Counted from the stretch's first letter, positions 40,101 through 51,824 are shown. The stretch is 64,000 nt of DNA from Numida meleagris (GCF_002078875.1 NC_034411.1:8471215-8535214); one strand, 5' to 3'. Numbers and translations: made by a program. The notes: generated from the sequence alone by a model not told the origin.

Positions 40101-43100
40101 GCAGCTTCAAACAGGACTACAAAGACATCTCTGCAGCCCTGTGGTTTCTGGACCCTCCTTCCTAAGCGTGCTAACCAGCGTCTCTCCCAGTGGCTGCTGA
40201 TGCATTCAGTCCCACAGTAGATGAGCTGTTAATACAGACATCTCCTGGATGTTAATCCAGCAGACTTCTCCATGTTTCTGAAGACAGTAGGGGTTTCTGA
40301 TGACTTGGTAGGCTGTGTCCCACCAGTGCTATTTATTAGAGTCTCAGAGCTCTCCTGACAATTAGAATTAAGACAAAATCAGACGCAACAGCCTGCTCGC
40401 CTGCATTTGAAACACTGATCCATCTTTCAAAAAAAATACATAGCTCAAGGCCCGTTCACCCCAGCAAATTCGTAATTCAGAAATCCCAAATGACCGTAAC
40501 AATACTTCTAATCAAAGTACAAAGATCTTAATTAAAATCTTCTAAGTCTTCACCTAATCCATGGCGTGGTCTTTTATTCAAGTTCCATACTGCATCCGAT
40601 ATAATTTCGGTTTGCGTTTTACTGAGCTACAATGCAGCGGAAGCAGGGATTAAACTGTTGCTTTACAGGAAAGAGATGCCAATCACTGAGCATGCTGTAA
40701 TGCACTTTATTTATAAGCCTGCCGTTTATATTTTTCTCCAGCGTGTAATAGACCATCTTTAACGTCATTCTAACTTGTAGAGCCTTTGGACTCATTGCCA
40801 AGGAGACACTAACCAGGTCAGTGGGCATCCAGTGGACGCATAAATATTTCCAGGTTTGGGTTACTCTGACTTCTGTTAAGCTTTCTGCTTGGACAGGACT
40901 CACAACACACAGTGCCGAGTACATTACACAACTGCTACCGCAGATGAGAAAAAAATAAATGTACGTGCAGTGAAGTTTCAGGCAAAATTACATCCTTCCT
41001 GCATTTCTAATCTTATTAAGCTTGATTTCACATAGACTTGTCCAATGGATTGTTTCCACGCTCCTCTATTTTCTTCCACAAGATTCCTCCCCATCAAGCA
41101 AAAACCCAAAACCCAGTATCTTAATCATCTGAACACGATGTTCAACAACAGTGGTTGTGGGGGGGGAGGGGAAAGGGCATGCAGGAGAGTTTATATGCAG
41201 CTATTTTTGTCCTCGATTCCTGAACGCAAAAGAGATCCTAGTATTAGTTTTTAAAAGCTTCTGAAGTTACCAGAATTTTTTTCTCCAGCCTGTTTCTATC
41301 ATCAGAGCGTGCGTCTGCCAGAAACAACAGTTTGGACTCATAATTCCCCAACACACTACTTCCTAAAATAATTTGCAGGAGGTGTCATTTTTCTGCGGCA
41401 CAAAGGCTCATCTGATGACAAAGGAGGATGAGAGGCTGATTAAAACAGACAGCCACCAGATGAACCACAAGCCGAGCCATTCTCCCATGGTCAGACAGCA
41501 CTTCCTGCAAATCTACAGCACTGAGCCCAAAAAGCGGCTCTCCCACCTCACCCCATCCTAAAAACTATCTCCAGCAGAAGGCAAACTGAGAATAATGGGG
41601 ATTACTCTGTCTGGCCCTACTGAAAGGCTCTGTGCTTACAGAACAGGAATGAAAGAACAAGAGCTCAACCACCGATGGCATTAGTCATAGCTACATCTCC
41701 AAATGATGCCCGAGTACTCAGATTGTGAATAGATTACAAAAGCTTGGATTTTAAGCAGTAAGCATAAAAAAAAAGAAGTGCTGTCCCCTTCCTGAGTAAT
41801 AGTTTCCAAATTACCTATATTATTTAGAATAGAAAGAGGAAGAGACGCGCAACAAAAGAGGCAACGGGAAGCACTTCTCAGAAAACACAGACAGCTGAGA
41901 AAAGAGGTGAGAAATAGAAAAGCTAAGGAAGTATTCCATTAATAGCAGACATGCTTGTGTCTGTGAGGTTAATTCACAAGGATTAAAAATATAAATAAAT
42001 TGTCCATCTTGGCCCTTACTTAATTGAAATATATTTTAAAAATGTCTTTTTATACAAGCTTTTCTCCCCTCGAGTCAAATTCCTTGCCGTGGTTTAGAAT
42101 ACATTTTGCTACACGGGGTGGAGGCAAAGAAATGTTACTTTTCCAGTCCTTCTTAAACATGCAGCTATGCTACAGACAAGTTTGACAGGTTCAACCTTTT
42201 TCAAATGAGCGCGCATCCATACATGCCCCCCGAGATACGCTCCAGGAGAGACAAGCTGCCTTCTTTACCAGCCTACGAATCTTTGCAGGTTAAGTTATTC
42301 AGCCTAAAATGCTTTCTTCTTCGTTCCTCCCAAAGGAGCCAGATTCAGAAATAAGAACTTTCAACAAATGGAAGCCATTTAATGCGGCATTGCTAAAGAA
42401 AGAGAGGAAAGGGAAAAAGAAATCCAGATAGGACAGAGCAAATACCAGATGGCAAATACAAAGAAATTCAAGGGAAAGAAGAAAAGGAGAGAGACAGTCA
42501 AAGTGACAGCCCCAGAATTGGTAGCGTGACCTGGCCTTCTCTGAAGGGAGCATGTGATTGTGATTTTTTTCTCCTCCTTCCTCTTACAATACAATAAATG
42601 AGAACGATGTTTATCAGGTTTCTACAATCACTCTGGGAAAATTACCTACTCTTGTGGACTCCTGCTTCATATTTGATCTCATTTCACTTAGGAGAGTTAA
42701 AAACAGAAGTCAGATCAGCTCATATTTTGAGGGGACGCAGAAGAAAAATTGTAGCCTTACCACGAATGCAGAACAGGGGAGACAATAGCAAAGCTTACTG
42801 CAGTACTCTGCAGGCAGTTCTTGTAAGTAAATCAGGCTATGTACTAACTTGCTTTATTATGAACCAAGCATAGAAACCAGAATTCACCTTGATTTTTGTT
42901 GATATTATCTTGATTGTTTGCACCTTAAAATGTCATTAACTCTGCTAATTTCCACAGTTATATTTGGATATTAGCTTCCTGTATAGTAAGGCATAGGTAA
43001 TCCAGCAGCAAACAACATGAAATATTTGAATCACACCCTTCAATCATATCGTATCTTGCCATATATTGTGATTTGGAGCCAAATTCTGACTCAAGGCTCT

Positions 43101-46100
43101 GCTTTCCCTCTTTTCACAGCACTATTGTATGTTATCTGCTGTATTACATTCTGAGCAATAGGTGGAGTTGCATTTTCCTACCTGGGAAAACAGTTCCTGT
43201 ACACGTAAACCAGGCTCACACTGCCCCTACCAGGATCTGGGAGCAAACAGCTGGAAACCACTGCAGCCCAACTCTTAACTCTGCAGACACATTTAAATAG
43301 CAGCAGAGAGATCAGCATGTAAAGGAGACAAGTTTACAGACTACACAGCTTGAAGCGATACAGAAGCAAGAGTGTTTTACCATCTGGTCATTCGTCACTA
43401 TTTTGACAACTCATGTTACATGCTGACAGTTTGACAGCGAGAGGTAAGCTTCCAGCCTCAGGGTACCAGACAGCAGGTCTTCCTCTCAGCATGTCTCAGG
43501 GTCCTGAAGGAACTGGCTGATGCGGTTGCCAAGCTGCTCTCCATCGTATTTGAAAAGTCACAGCCGTCAGGTGAAGTGTCTGGTGACTGGAAAAAGGGAA
43601 ACATCACCCCCATTTTTAAGGAAGGGAGAAAAGAAGACCTAGGGAACTACTGAGAGCCTCACGTCTGTGCCTGGGAAAATCATGGAGCAGATCCTTCTGG
43701 AAGCTATGTTAAGGCACATACAGGCTGAGGAGGTGATTTGAGACAGCCAGCACAGCTACACCAAGAGCAGATCGTTGCCTCACCAATCCGGAAAACTTCT
43801 ACGATGGAGTGCCAAAGGCCAACTGATACCATCTACCTGGACACAGGCAAGGCCTTTGACATGGTTGTGCACCACACGCTTATTTCTAAATTGGATAGAT
43901 ATGGATAGGAAGGCTGGACTATTCGGTGGATAAAGAACTGATTGGATGGTCATAGACAGAGGGTTGTGGTCAGTGGCTCCATGTCCAGGTGGAGGTCAGT
44001 CACAAGTGGGGTCCCCCAGGGGTCCATCTTGGGACTGGTGCCCTTAACATCTTTATCAGTGACACAGACAGTGGGATCAAGCGCACTCTCAGCAATCTTG
44101 CTGATGACACCAAACTGAGTAGTGCACTTAGAATCACAGAACCATTAAGGCTGGAAAAAACCACTAAGATCATCACATCCAACCACCAACCCATCATCAC
44201 CATGACCACTAAACCGTGTCCCCAAGTGCCATATGTCCACATTCCTTGAGCATTCCGTCTTCCTGCAAATGTATTCTTTTCCACAAGAAAGAACAGAATA
44301 GATTTCATTAGTCATTAATTCCTTGGATTCAGAATAAGACCCTACATGCCCTTCCTAGCTGGAACGCATACTATCATTTATCACAAGCAGCAGTTTCCAA
44401 CCACAGTGATGTTTCTTAGAAGCTATTTGGGGGAAATAGGAGGCCTTTAAAAGCAGCACTGTGTTTTCCAGAGAGAAATCACAGCAAGTTACAGAATCGG
44501 GGGGACTTGGACAGGCTTGAAAAGTGGGTTCACAGGAACCAAAAGTGGTTCAAGAAGGCCAAGTACAGCATTTTGCACTCGGGTTGAGGGCAATCCCAGG
44601 TAAGTGTACACTGGGAGAAGAACTCAAGAGCAGTCCACTGGAGAAGGACTCGGGGGTCCTGGTGGATGAAAAGCTGGACATTAGCCAGCAGTGTGCCTGC
44701 TGCCCAGAATACAGATTGTATCAACAGAGCGGTGGCAGCAGGGTCAGGGAGGAGACTGTCCCCCTCCGCTCTGTCCTCACGATGCCCCATCTGCAGTACT
44801 GCATCCAGGCCTGGAGCCCCCAGCACAAGAAGGATGTGGAGTTGTAGGAATGGGTCCGGAGGAGGGCCACAAAGATGCTCAGAGGGCTGGAGAACCTCTC
44901 CTATGAAGAAAGGCTGAAGGAGTTGGGCTTGTTCAGACTGGAGAAGAGAAGGCTCCCGGCAGATCTTTTCAGTACTTGAAGAGAACTTACAATCAGGAGG
45001 GAGACTGACTTTTCACATGGTCTGATACTGATAGAGCAGAGGGGAAATGGTTTTAAACTAAAAGAGGCGAGTTTTAGGTTAGATACTGGGGAAATTTTTT
45101 CCATCACAGGGTGGTGAGGCCCTGGCACTGCTGCCCAGAGAGCTGTGGGTGGCCCAACCCTAAAGATACTCAAGGCCAGGTTGGATGGGCCCTAGGCAGC
45201 TTGAGCTGATGGGGGGTAACCAGCCCATGGCTGGGGTTAGGGCTGGGTGAGCTTTAAGGTCCGTTTCAACCCAAGCCATTCCACATATGATTCTGTGTAC
45301 AAAGCGGGTTTTCTTCCTGTCAGCTCAGTGTAACATAAAACATGTTCCCTAAACCACAAGCAGTCATCCTAGTTGCTAAAAGCAGAGGTTTTATGAGGGC
45401 AAGACAGCAACAAGCCAAACTCTGCACTGTGGGAACTGTTCTGCATGGGTCCTGCTCCCACCATGGTGCTGGAAACCATCACCAGTGCCTGGAAGCAAAG
45501 CCCAGGCTGGGATGGCTCAGCAGGAACCACTCCTCACTTTCCCATAAAGACTTAAATACTATGTGCTATACACAAAATGCTCTTAGAACTAAATCTAATA
45601 AATATTTTCAGAGAAAAAATAAAGCTAAAGACTTACTGAAATAGGCAAAATATCAAAGCATTCTCCAATCAAATCACATTAAATATTTATGACTACTTTC
45701 ATTAGCCCAGAGGGAATTCTCCATTTCAACAAATCTAGATCAAGTCACTTACTGGTCAAGCAATCAGGTTTTCCAGTCAATCTGCAGGAACAGCTCTCCA
45801 CTGCCATGCCTCCATGGACCACCTGCGCTGCACCTGAGAGCAGGCCGTGCACGGCAGTGGTTTCCAGAGCTTGCAGATAAGCCCCTCAGTCAGAACTGTT
45901 GGTGCTCTGCAACACTTAGCTCTGGGTTTCGCTACTATAGGCCCCAACAGTGAGACTCTTTAACACTCAAACTGTGCTATCTTGGAACATTTATGTCACC
46001 AGAAAGCATGAATTCACTTCTCCCATAGCTTTCAGACAAGAAGGGTTGCTTGTATTAACAAGCTCCTTATCGTTTGTCCATTTGAGCAAGAAAATTTCTC

Positions 46101-49100
46101 CAGCACTTACGTTTCATTACAAGGCTGTTTAGAGATTTTCATGACATGTCATAAAAAGAATCCAGTAAACAACGGCACTTCTGCTAAGCAGTGAGCAATC
46201 AGCATTCTTCCAGCCTTGCTCTCAGCAAGCCACAGCCAGATCCGTTGCTTTGTCTTCGCCATGCACAGAAACCAAACAGAGGCACACACGGCACACGTGT
46301 GGCCACATGTCACACAAGAGGAGACATGTCCAGAAACCATGCAGACATCCCTTCTGGCTCCTTATAGCTCTCAAGGTGTGAATTTTCTCCTCAGAGGCCC
46401 AGGCTCTGCTGCCCAGAGAGCTGTGGGTGACCTGTTCCTGGAGGTGCCCAAGGCCAGGTTGGATAGGTCCCAGGCAGCCTGAGCTGGTGGAGGGCAGCCA
46501 GTCCACGGCAGGGGTTGGGGCTGGGTTGGCTTTAGGGTTCCTTCCAACCCAACCCATCTTATGATCCTACAAAAACCAAATCTGTCATTCAGGTGCATTA
46601 GTAGGGCACTAATTTCTGACCCCTCTGTTTTCTCATTTCTATCTCTGCGCATACATGGACACGTGCACACCATACATGTCATCATCTATGAGATTTACAC
46701 CACGCTGCCTAGATTTGTGGTTTCTTCTTCTGTAGAAAACAGAAGTTATACATGTTTTGTTTGCTTCAAAAAAAAACTAAAATCAGGTTTTATGAAGAAA
46801 TACAGAAGAAATCAAAACTACTTCAAATATATAAATATTTGTACAGTGTTTGAGGATGTACTGTTTATATAAATACTCCTGAGTTTTACATCAATTACAC
46901 TTGAACCAGAAATGGCAAAAAGAGCATGACTGAATCACACATTAGACACGACACTCTGAAGAGAGACAGCAGAGTCACACGTAAACTTCAGACTCAGAGT
47001 AAACACATCTGTTGCCTTCCTGCCTTTCACTAAAATTCTACTTCAGCACCTGCATGTATCTTAAGAGCATGTTTCATAATCCTAACATCACAGTTTATGG
47101 AAAACACAAAGCATGAAGAGAAAAACTACCCACCAAGCTGAGGTAAGAATCTTTTGGCAGAGATACAAATACATCTCAACAAGAATGAGTTTAACCTCAT
47201 TTGGAAAAAATTAGGAATGTCACTCCAACTATACCTGTATTGCAATTTTTACTGTTAGAACTGAGATGAAGAACCAAGCTTTCCAAAATATGTTAACATC
47301 CCAAATGAGAGAATTACAAAAATATCCTTTACAATTGAGGTCTTCCAGTTTCCAGTCTGATATGACTTTAAAAAGTATTAATATGTAGAGTAAAAGTTAC
47401 TGTGTAAAAGTATTTATGATTATCTATAATGATTAAAAAACAAAATGAGTAAAATATTCAAGGCTTCTCCTTTAAGGAAGTCACTCACTTCACCTTGTCC
47501 TGAAGATGAAGCTCCTCTAGGGATGAATTTGAGGTCTTTTCAGTAAGCTGTAACCAAACCTTCCACCAAAGGAGAAGCTCACAGACAGCACAGAGAGATG
47601 AGTTCTGATTATGCTGAAATTCATTAGTCCAGCCTGGTTGCTTTCTATTGGCCTTAGCAAGAGTCTAGTCTGACTGAAGACTAAAGAGTTGGATCTTGCT
47701 TTTGAAGTTCATTACTACAAATTGAACACTTCTACTTTTCTTAGTGTTTGTCAAACACATCCTTTCTGGACTATATCTGAAAAGGGAAAGACTCCCTTAG
47801 GATTCACATGCGGTTTTATGCCTTTATTTCAATAACACTTATGCTCCATTTCCCATTCCCAAAAGAATGGTGGAAATGCTGAAGAGGATAATGAAGTCAC
47901 TGCCATTTCTTCAGTTCCAGTTGTTTCCTGGACTAGTATTAGTTGCCTGTCTGCTATAATTCAACCTGTGAAAAGGGAGGGAAAAACATGAGTCGCCCCT
48001 TTTTTCCTTCTATTTGATACACGACTAAGAACTAAAAGAAAAACAATAAAATATCCGCACTTTAATGGAAGAAAAACAATTTTGAGCAATACAGAGCCTA
48101 GAACACCTATTACATCAACAACGCAAGTTTGCCTACTTCTTTTCATTTACCACTCGGCCATAGATAAGACCTTGATAAACTCAAAAAGTGGGCCCATGTG
48201 AACCTAATGAGGTCAACAAAACAAAGTGCAAGGTTTTAGGGGTGGGTCAGGGTAATCAACAGGGGTTGGAACTTGATGATCCTTGAGGTCTCTTCCAACC
48301 CAAGCCATGTGATTCTATGAAGATGATATACAATGCAATAGGTCAGGTAAATCATTAAATATGAAGTACATGGTTTCCAGTGAAATGGCACATGTATGTT
48401 GTATCAGTACTTTACAGTCTCAAATGAAATGAGTGTAGGATTGGTCTCATTAGGAAGTGATCTTTCACCTCTGTCTCAAACCTTGAGTTATAGAAAATAC
48501 TACTGCTTAAATGAACAACGCTGTACCAGAGTCCTTATGTTTCTGCCTGCTCTCAGCAATTGCAGTCATCAGAGCCCTGCAGCAGGAGCGCTAGAAAGGT
48601 TATTATTCCCAGGTGGAGAAGAGAATCGTTGCTCACCCCACTTTGTCTGAATGACAGCCCAATTTGTAGAAGTCTGCAGTCAGAATTTCATCACCTCTAC
48701 ATTCTGTAACATCCAGCAAAAGCGCTGCCTTCTAAATGTCTCTTCAGCAATTAAAATAGTAATGGAAACAGAACGTGAAAGGTTTAAACTTAATAAACCA
48801 TTGAGTTTTACAATCAGAGAAACTGAAAATGATGAATACTAAACAAAAAATCCAGAATGATGAGAGCAGACTGCTCTTATTAACTGGCACGTGCAAGTAG
48901 AGAATTGCTGCTCCAGGCAGTGAAGCACCATACTGCCACTTTAAGTGTTCTCCAGCCTGCAGCCAGCCCTGCTCTCCTTCTTTCAAAGAACTTCTCTCCA
49001 CTTCAGTGTTCTTCCTGCAACTGGCAGCTGCACCAGCCCTTATCTGAACTGACTACATATGCACATACTGGAAGCAAAAATAACTAACATGGGAGCAGCC

Positions 49101-51377
49101 CTAAAAAGAGCGAACATTCTTGTCGCTGCAGTATAGCAGATGGCGTTTCAAGTCAACATTCAGCTTTCTACTCTCCTATGATTATGTTGAAATAAAAAAA
49201 AAGAGAGATAATATCAGGCATACCTAAGAACATAAAATGAAGGTGTGGTGGCCAAGCTGCATCCAGATTAGCAAGCTATGTAATAGGGGTGCTTTACTGA
49301 ATTAAAAAACTAAACAAAACAAAACAGACTAGAATTGTTATTCAGTTGTCCCAGGCGAGCAACAGTCTAGTTCATCATTTTCTCATGCATGTCCAGTCAC
49401 AACACAGTAGATACACCTTCCCTTCCTCACAAAATTCTGTGCAAAGTTATTGTTAGCACATTTTTGCCTAGCCCAATAACAAATGAAGCTGTTCAAAATA
49501 AGCACAGCCATGAGAATGAAACGTTTGAAACTACATTCAATGCTAATTTGGGTAGAAAACAAGAGAAGGAAGAGGGCTAGTGAATGATATGTCATGTCCA
49601 CAGAGTATGGATGCATTCTGTATGTCACATATCAAACACTGGGCTGTCACATGCTCCTCATGTACAGTCTGATTCATATTTTAGCAGTGATATACTGGTG
49701 TAGTTGTTACAGATGGTAACACGCTCAGTATTTATGAAAATATATATTAATAATCGAATATAATAACATATTTAGGCTTCTCATGCTGACTCTGTGTTGT
49801 CATTTAGCCAACGAACAGCTCGTTCTGAAGCACAGCAGTGAGCCAGGACACCTCCAGCACAACAGCGAGAGTAATCCCAGCAGCCTGCTGCCACCAAAAG
49901 GAAAAGAGAGGAATTACTGTAGAAGTAAAGGAATAGCTTCTGTTACCACAGGAACTAACTCAGCAAATCCAACTTCCATAAGGAAGAGACAAATTCGGTA
50001 TTTTCATCAGGGTGAGGTCTATGAAAGCCAAAAAAGCTGGGGGTGAGAATCTCCAGGAGCTGATCTTCCCCAGTTTCTCAACACTTTGAAGTCCGATGGG
50101 ATAGGAGGCTGAGAAATACATGAGCAGAGGGTAAAAAACAACTGAGATGCTACAATTCTCCAAGGCCAGCCGTCCTGGAGCTTCCTTTACCTTCTAGGAA
50201 ATTCCACACAAGAAATCAGATTTCTTAAAAAAGTTCACGTAACTAGACACAAAAGTAGTACGGTAACATGAGTGTTCTATGAAATAAACTGGGCACCTTA
50301 GAAAGAGCTCAGATTATTCATGGACATTTTGCAGAAAACCACACCGTTCTGTGAAGAAATTGATCATAAAGACAGCTTTTATAAATAAAGAAACCAGGAC
50401 TATACAAAGATTTGGGGGGAGAGGGGGCATTTAAATACTCGTTGCTGCAGTAAATTCAATGCACTTCTGTGATCCTTATTCACCTCCTTGTTTTTCACAT
50501 GCTTCAGAAGTTACCGTGCTTTGCACACACAGAATGCGGAAGGGGCACATGGAAGTCCTTTACCTCCACCAAGCCTTGATACAAGTATGTCACTGATTTA
50601 TGCACAGACTGATTTACAGTACTGATTTCTGATTACTACTTAGAGGACACTGAGAATGACAGAATTAAAAAGTCACAAGGGCAATGAAAGCTCCTGCTTC
50701 TAACAACAAACTGACAGCACACACATTTATCAGGGAAAGAAGAGACAGGAATGCAGGAGCGTTCATCACATCTAATGTCAGCACTCACATCCCTACCAGG
50801 TCAACAAAAGTCGATATAAGACACAGAGTCTTTTCCATATTGACTGTATAAAGGACCTCAGCTCTTAAGCAAGGTACGTGGAAACAAACAGTAGGGCCAC
50901 CTCTCAGAATAACCTGCTAGAAGTAAGGGCACTAAAATCCGCGGATACTCAACCTGAACTTATGTCAGAAGAAAGTACTGCTTATTGCTTAGCTCAACTG
51001 TAAAGCACACTAATCTGCACAATGTCTAACCATTGCCTATTGCTTACATACTGTCTCTAGCTACCTCCCCTCCACGCGGCACTGTCCTCCCCTCTTGCTG
51101 CTCTCTAAGCACTGGATGCGGGCGCTAAGGATGCCCAGCCGGAGCTGCGCTCCCCCTCACGGCCCCGCCCGCCCGCCGCTACCTGCAGCAGGCCGCCCAT
51201 CTTGGCGCGCAGGGCGCGGAACTCCTCCGGCGCCGCCTCGGGGTAGAGCTGCCCGCGCAGCAGCTCCTCGGTGATGTCGGCCTTGCCGTAGTAGGCAGCC
51301 TGCGCGATGCCGCCCAGCAGCGCGCTCAGCGCCTTGCCGCCTTCGGCCGCCGGCGGCTGCTGCTCGGCCGCCGCCAT
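33852..51377 (-). CDS. COMMD1: COMMD1 (exons 1 and 2; terminal exon outside window)
   Basis: COMM domain-containing protein 1 (MURR1), a subunit of the CCC/Commander complex that recycles endosomal cargo. It is linked to copper export through ATP7A/ATP7B, to control of NF-kB RelA turnover and to sodium channel regulation. Two minus-strand exons are seen, 51183-51377 (65 codons) and 33852-34133 (94 codons), separated by a 17,049-nt phase-0 intron. Together they give 159 residues against 190 for human COMMD1. Exon 1 and most of exon 2 form the helical N-terminal domain; the end of exon 2 enters the COMM domain (WRVD at about residue 128, [15 protein letters not shown] at the end). The remaining 30-36 residues should lie in a third exon. 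A search for LEFDE-like codons below 33.8 kb found no candidate, so it is probably off the left edge. Identity is firm. Confidence 0.96.
34880..35035 (-). mobile_element. Old CR1-type LINE reverse-transcriptase fragment, minus orientation
   Basis: The minus strand reads [20 protein letters not shown] then [19 protein letters not shown], which resembles the CR1 [16 protein letters not shown] block and the text before it. It is more diverged than the other copies and lacks the 3' tail, so it may be an older CR1-related family. Limits are approximate. Confidence 0.7.
35107..35649 (+). other. Unexplained 180-codon open reading frame in COMMD1 intron 1
   Basis: The longest uninterrupted frame in the window, antisense to COMMD1, starting [18 protein letters not shown]. 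It is rich in Lys, Ser and Gln, with no signal peptide, membrane segment or motif I recognise. It begins shortly after the old LINE fragment at 34.9-35.0 kb. Most likely a chance frame; I assign no function and do not claim it as a gene. Confidence 0.15.
35905..36423 (+). mobile_element. Mariner-type DNA transposon relic (519 bp, internally deleted)
   Basis: It has imperfect terminal inverted repeats: the left end reads GGCTGCTCCAAAAGTAATG and the right end, reverse-complemented, GGTTGCTCTGAAAGTAAGG. TA dinucleotides flank both sides (35903-35904 and 36424-36425), as mariner insertion requires. The plus strand keeps a piece of the transposase N-terminal helix-turn-helix region ([20 protein letters not shown] then ISTVRR followed by a stop). 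It resembles the chicken mariner family known as Galluhop/Mariner1_GG, but the exact family is my recollection. The catalytic domain is missing, so it is non-autonomous. Confidence 0.88.
38051..38482 (-). mobile_element. CR1 LINE 3' part, minus orientation
   Basis: About 430 bp. The plus strand starts AGAATCACAGAAGTTGGAAA (tail) and passes through CTCCCTGGGCAGCCTATGCC and the AGCTGCTCTCCAGAAGACCC region. This is a 5'-truncated CR1 of a different subfamily from the copy at 2.7 kb. Confidence 0.92.
41159..41178 (+). repeat. G-rich run
   Basis: G8, A, G4, AAA, G3 within 20 nt; a possible weak G-quadruplex. Confidence 0.6.
43490..44127 (+). mobile_element. CR1 LINE, 5' segment of an interrupted copy
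   Basis: ORF2 text in plus orientation: GTCCTGAAGGAACTGGCTGA, GGCAACATCACC-like text, AAAATCATGGAGCAGATCCT, and translated [29 protein letters not shown] and [10 protein letters not shown]. The frame is broken by several stops. Motif A keeps its Asp and the ADD of motif C is present, but the copy is shredded. It stops abruptly at the junction with the next element. Confidence 0.9.
44128..44250 (-). mobile_element. CR1 3' fragment inserted in opposite orientation
   Basis: The plus strand reads AGAATCACAGAACCATTAAG, CTGGAAAAAACCACTAAGAT and CCCCAAGTGCCATATGTCCA, the reverse complement of a CR1 3' end. It sits exactly where the host CR1 breaks off after its TKLSSA codons. Confidence 0.88.
44251..44494. 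other. Unassigned sequence within an interrupted CR1
   Basis: About 245 bp between the inserted CR1 fragment and the point where the host CR1 resumes. I do not recognise it. It contains GCTATTTGGGGGAAATAGGA, a local near-palindrome. Confidence 0.5.
44495..45300 (+). mobile_element. CR1 LINE, 3' segment of the interrupted copy
   Basis: Resumes with GACTTGGACAGGCTTGAAAA ([20 protein letters not shown] when translated), continues through the ORF2 end ([29 protein letters not shown]) and the 3' untranslated region. It ends TTTCAACCCAAGCCATTCCA then ATGATTCTGTG. Same orientation and logical continuation of the segment at 43.5-44.1 kb, with a small gap in between. Confidence 0.93.
46395..46567 (+). 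mobile_element. CR1 LINE 3' end, plus orientation
   Basis: About 170 bp from AGGCCCAGGCTCTGCTGCCC through GGCCAGGTTGGATAGG to TTCCTTCCAACCCAACCCAT and ATGATCC. 5'-truncated. Confidence 0.92.
48165..48322 (+). mobile_element. CR1 LINE fragment with internal deletion
   Basis: The first part is late ORF2 text (GACCTTGATAAACTCAAAAA, GTGCAAGGTTTTAGGGGTGG). It passes directly into the extreme 3' end (GGTTGGAACTTGATGATCCT, TTCCAACCCAAGCCATGTGA, TTCTATGA). The several hundred bases normally between these parts are absent. Confidence 0.88.
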
Positions 51378-51480
51378 GTTGGAGGGGCGGCCCCGCGCCT
51401 CAATCCCCGCCTCGGGAAGAGCCGCCGCCGCGCCGCCTCCCTGGGCTCGGCCCGGCTGGGCCAGGCCCTGTGTGTGCGCA
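51115..51480 (-). promoter_or_regulatory. COMMD1: CpG-rich promoter and first exon region of COMMD1
   Basis: An abruptly GC- and CpG-rich block in an otherwise AT-rich window, covering the 5' end of COMMD1. The gene strand has GC-box-like runs just inside intron 1 (around 51163-51180). The sequence AACATGGCGGC overlaps the start codon and resembles the YY1 element often found at the starts of housekeeping genes. No TATA box is apparent at a suitable distance. The exact transcription start cannot be read from sequence. Confidence 0.8.
51183..51377 (-). CDS. COMMD1: COMMD1 exon 1 (start codon exon)
   Basis: It begins [20 protein letters not shown] and continues through [20 protein letters not shown] to GGLLQ, with donor CAG|GTAGCG. 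Human COMMD1 begins MAAGELEGGKPLSGLL, and the ITEELLRSQLYPE block aligns directly. The bird copy has about five extra N-terminal residues. The frame is also open upstream for 57 codons to another ATG at about 51546. The start at 51375-51377 is preferred because of homology, A at -3, G at +4 and its place inside the CpG-rich block. Confidence 0.95.
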
Positions 51481-51569
51481 TGGGGGGAGGAGGAAACTAA
51501 CGCAAAAAATAAAGCGTCTTGTCTGTGCGCCGTTCCGTGCAAGTTCAAATAGAAAAAAATAGAAAATAT

Positions 51570-51600
51570 TTATATATGTATATATATATGTATATATATT
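51570..51600. repeat. (TA)n / TATG microsatellite between the two genes
   Basis: Alternating TA with two TATG interruptions, just upstream of the COMMD1 promoter region. Likely length-variable. Confidence 0.9.
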
Positions 51601-51824
51601 TGTGATGTTTGCCATTGAGGAGGCATGAAGGCAAGAAGTGCTGACAGGGAACCAGGTTCCCTTTGCACACTGCAGCACTATGTGCACAAGTTCAGTCTCG
51701 CTCAGACAAACATTCCCCAAGAAAAGAAACACTACTAAGAGTAGTTATGTCTACTGCTTCAGGTCACCTCACCAGGCAAAAACAGAACCAAGGAAAAAAA
51801 TGGCACTGGTTTTGTTTAGCTGAT

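Larger units (their letters stand above)
34134..51182 (-). other. COMMD1: COMMD1 intron 1
   Basis: A 17-kb phase-0 intron with donor GTAGCG at its 5' end and acceptor CCCTACAG at its 3' end. It holds six CR1 copies or fragments and a mariner relic. Stretches between them, such as 36424-38050, 38483-43489 and 48319-51100, show no gene I could recognise. Confidence 0.9.

Noticed and set aside
41159..41178. G-quadruplex as a regulatory site
   Set aside because: The runs are uneven and there is no promoter or gene start nearby; listed only as a G-rich run.
44524..44847. 107-codon open frame resembling a protein
   Set aside because: It is decayed CR1 ORF2 3' sequence, not a host gene.
34134..51182. 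Intronic retrogene in COMMD1 intron 1, as with the mouse Zrsr1 gene inside Commd1
   Set aside because: No U2AF1-like or other long intronless coding frame is present in this intron.
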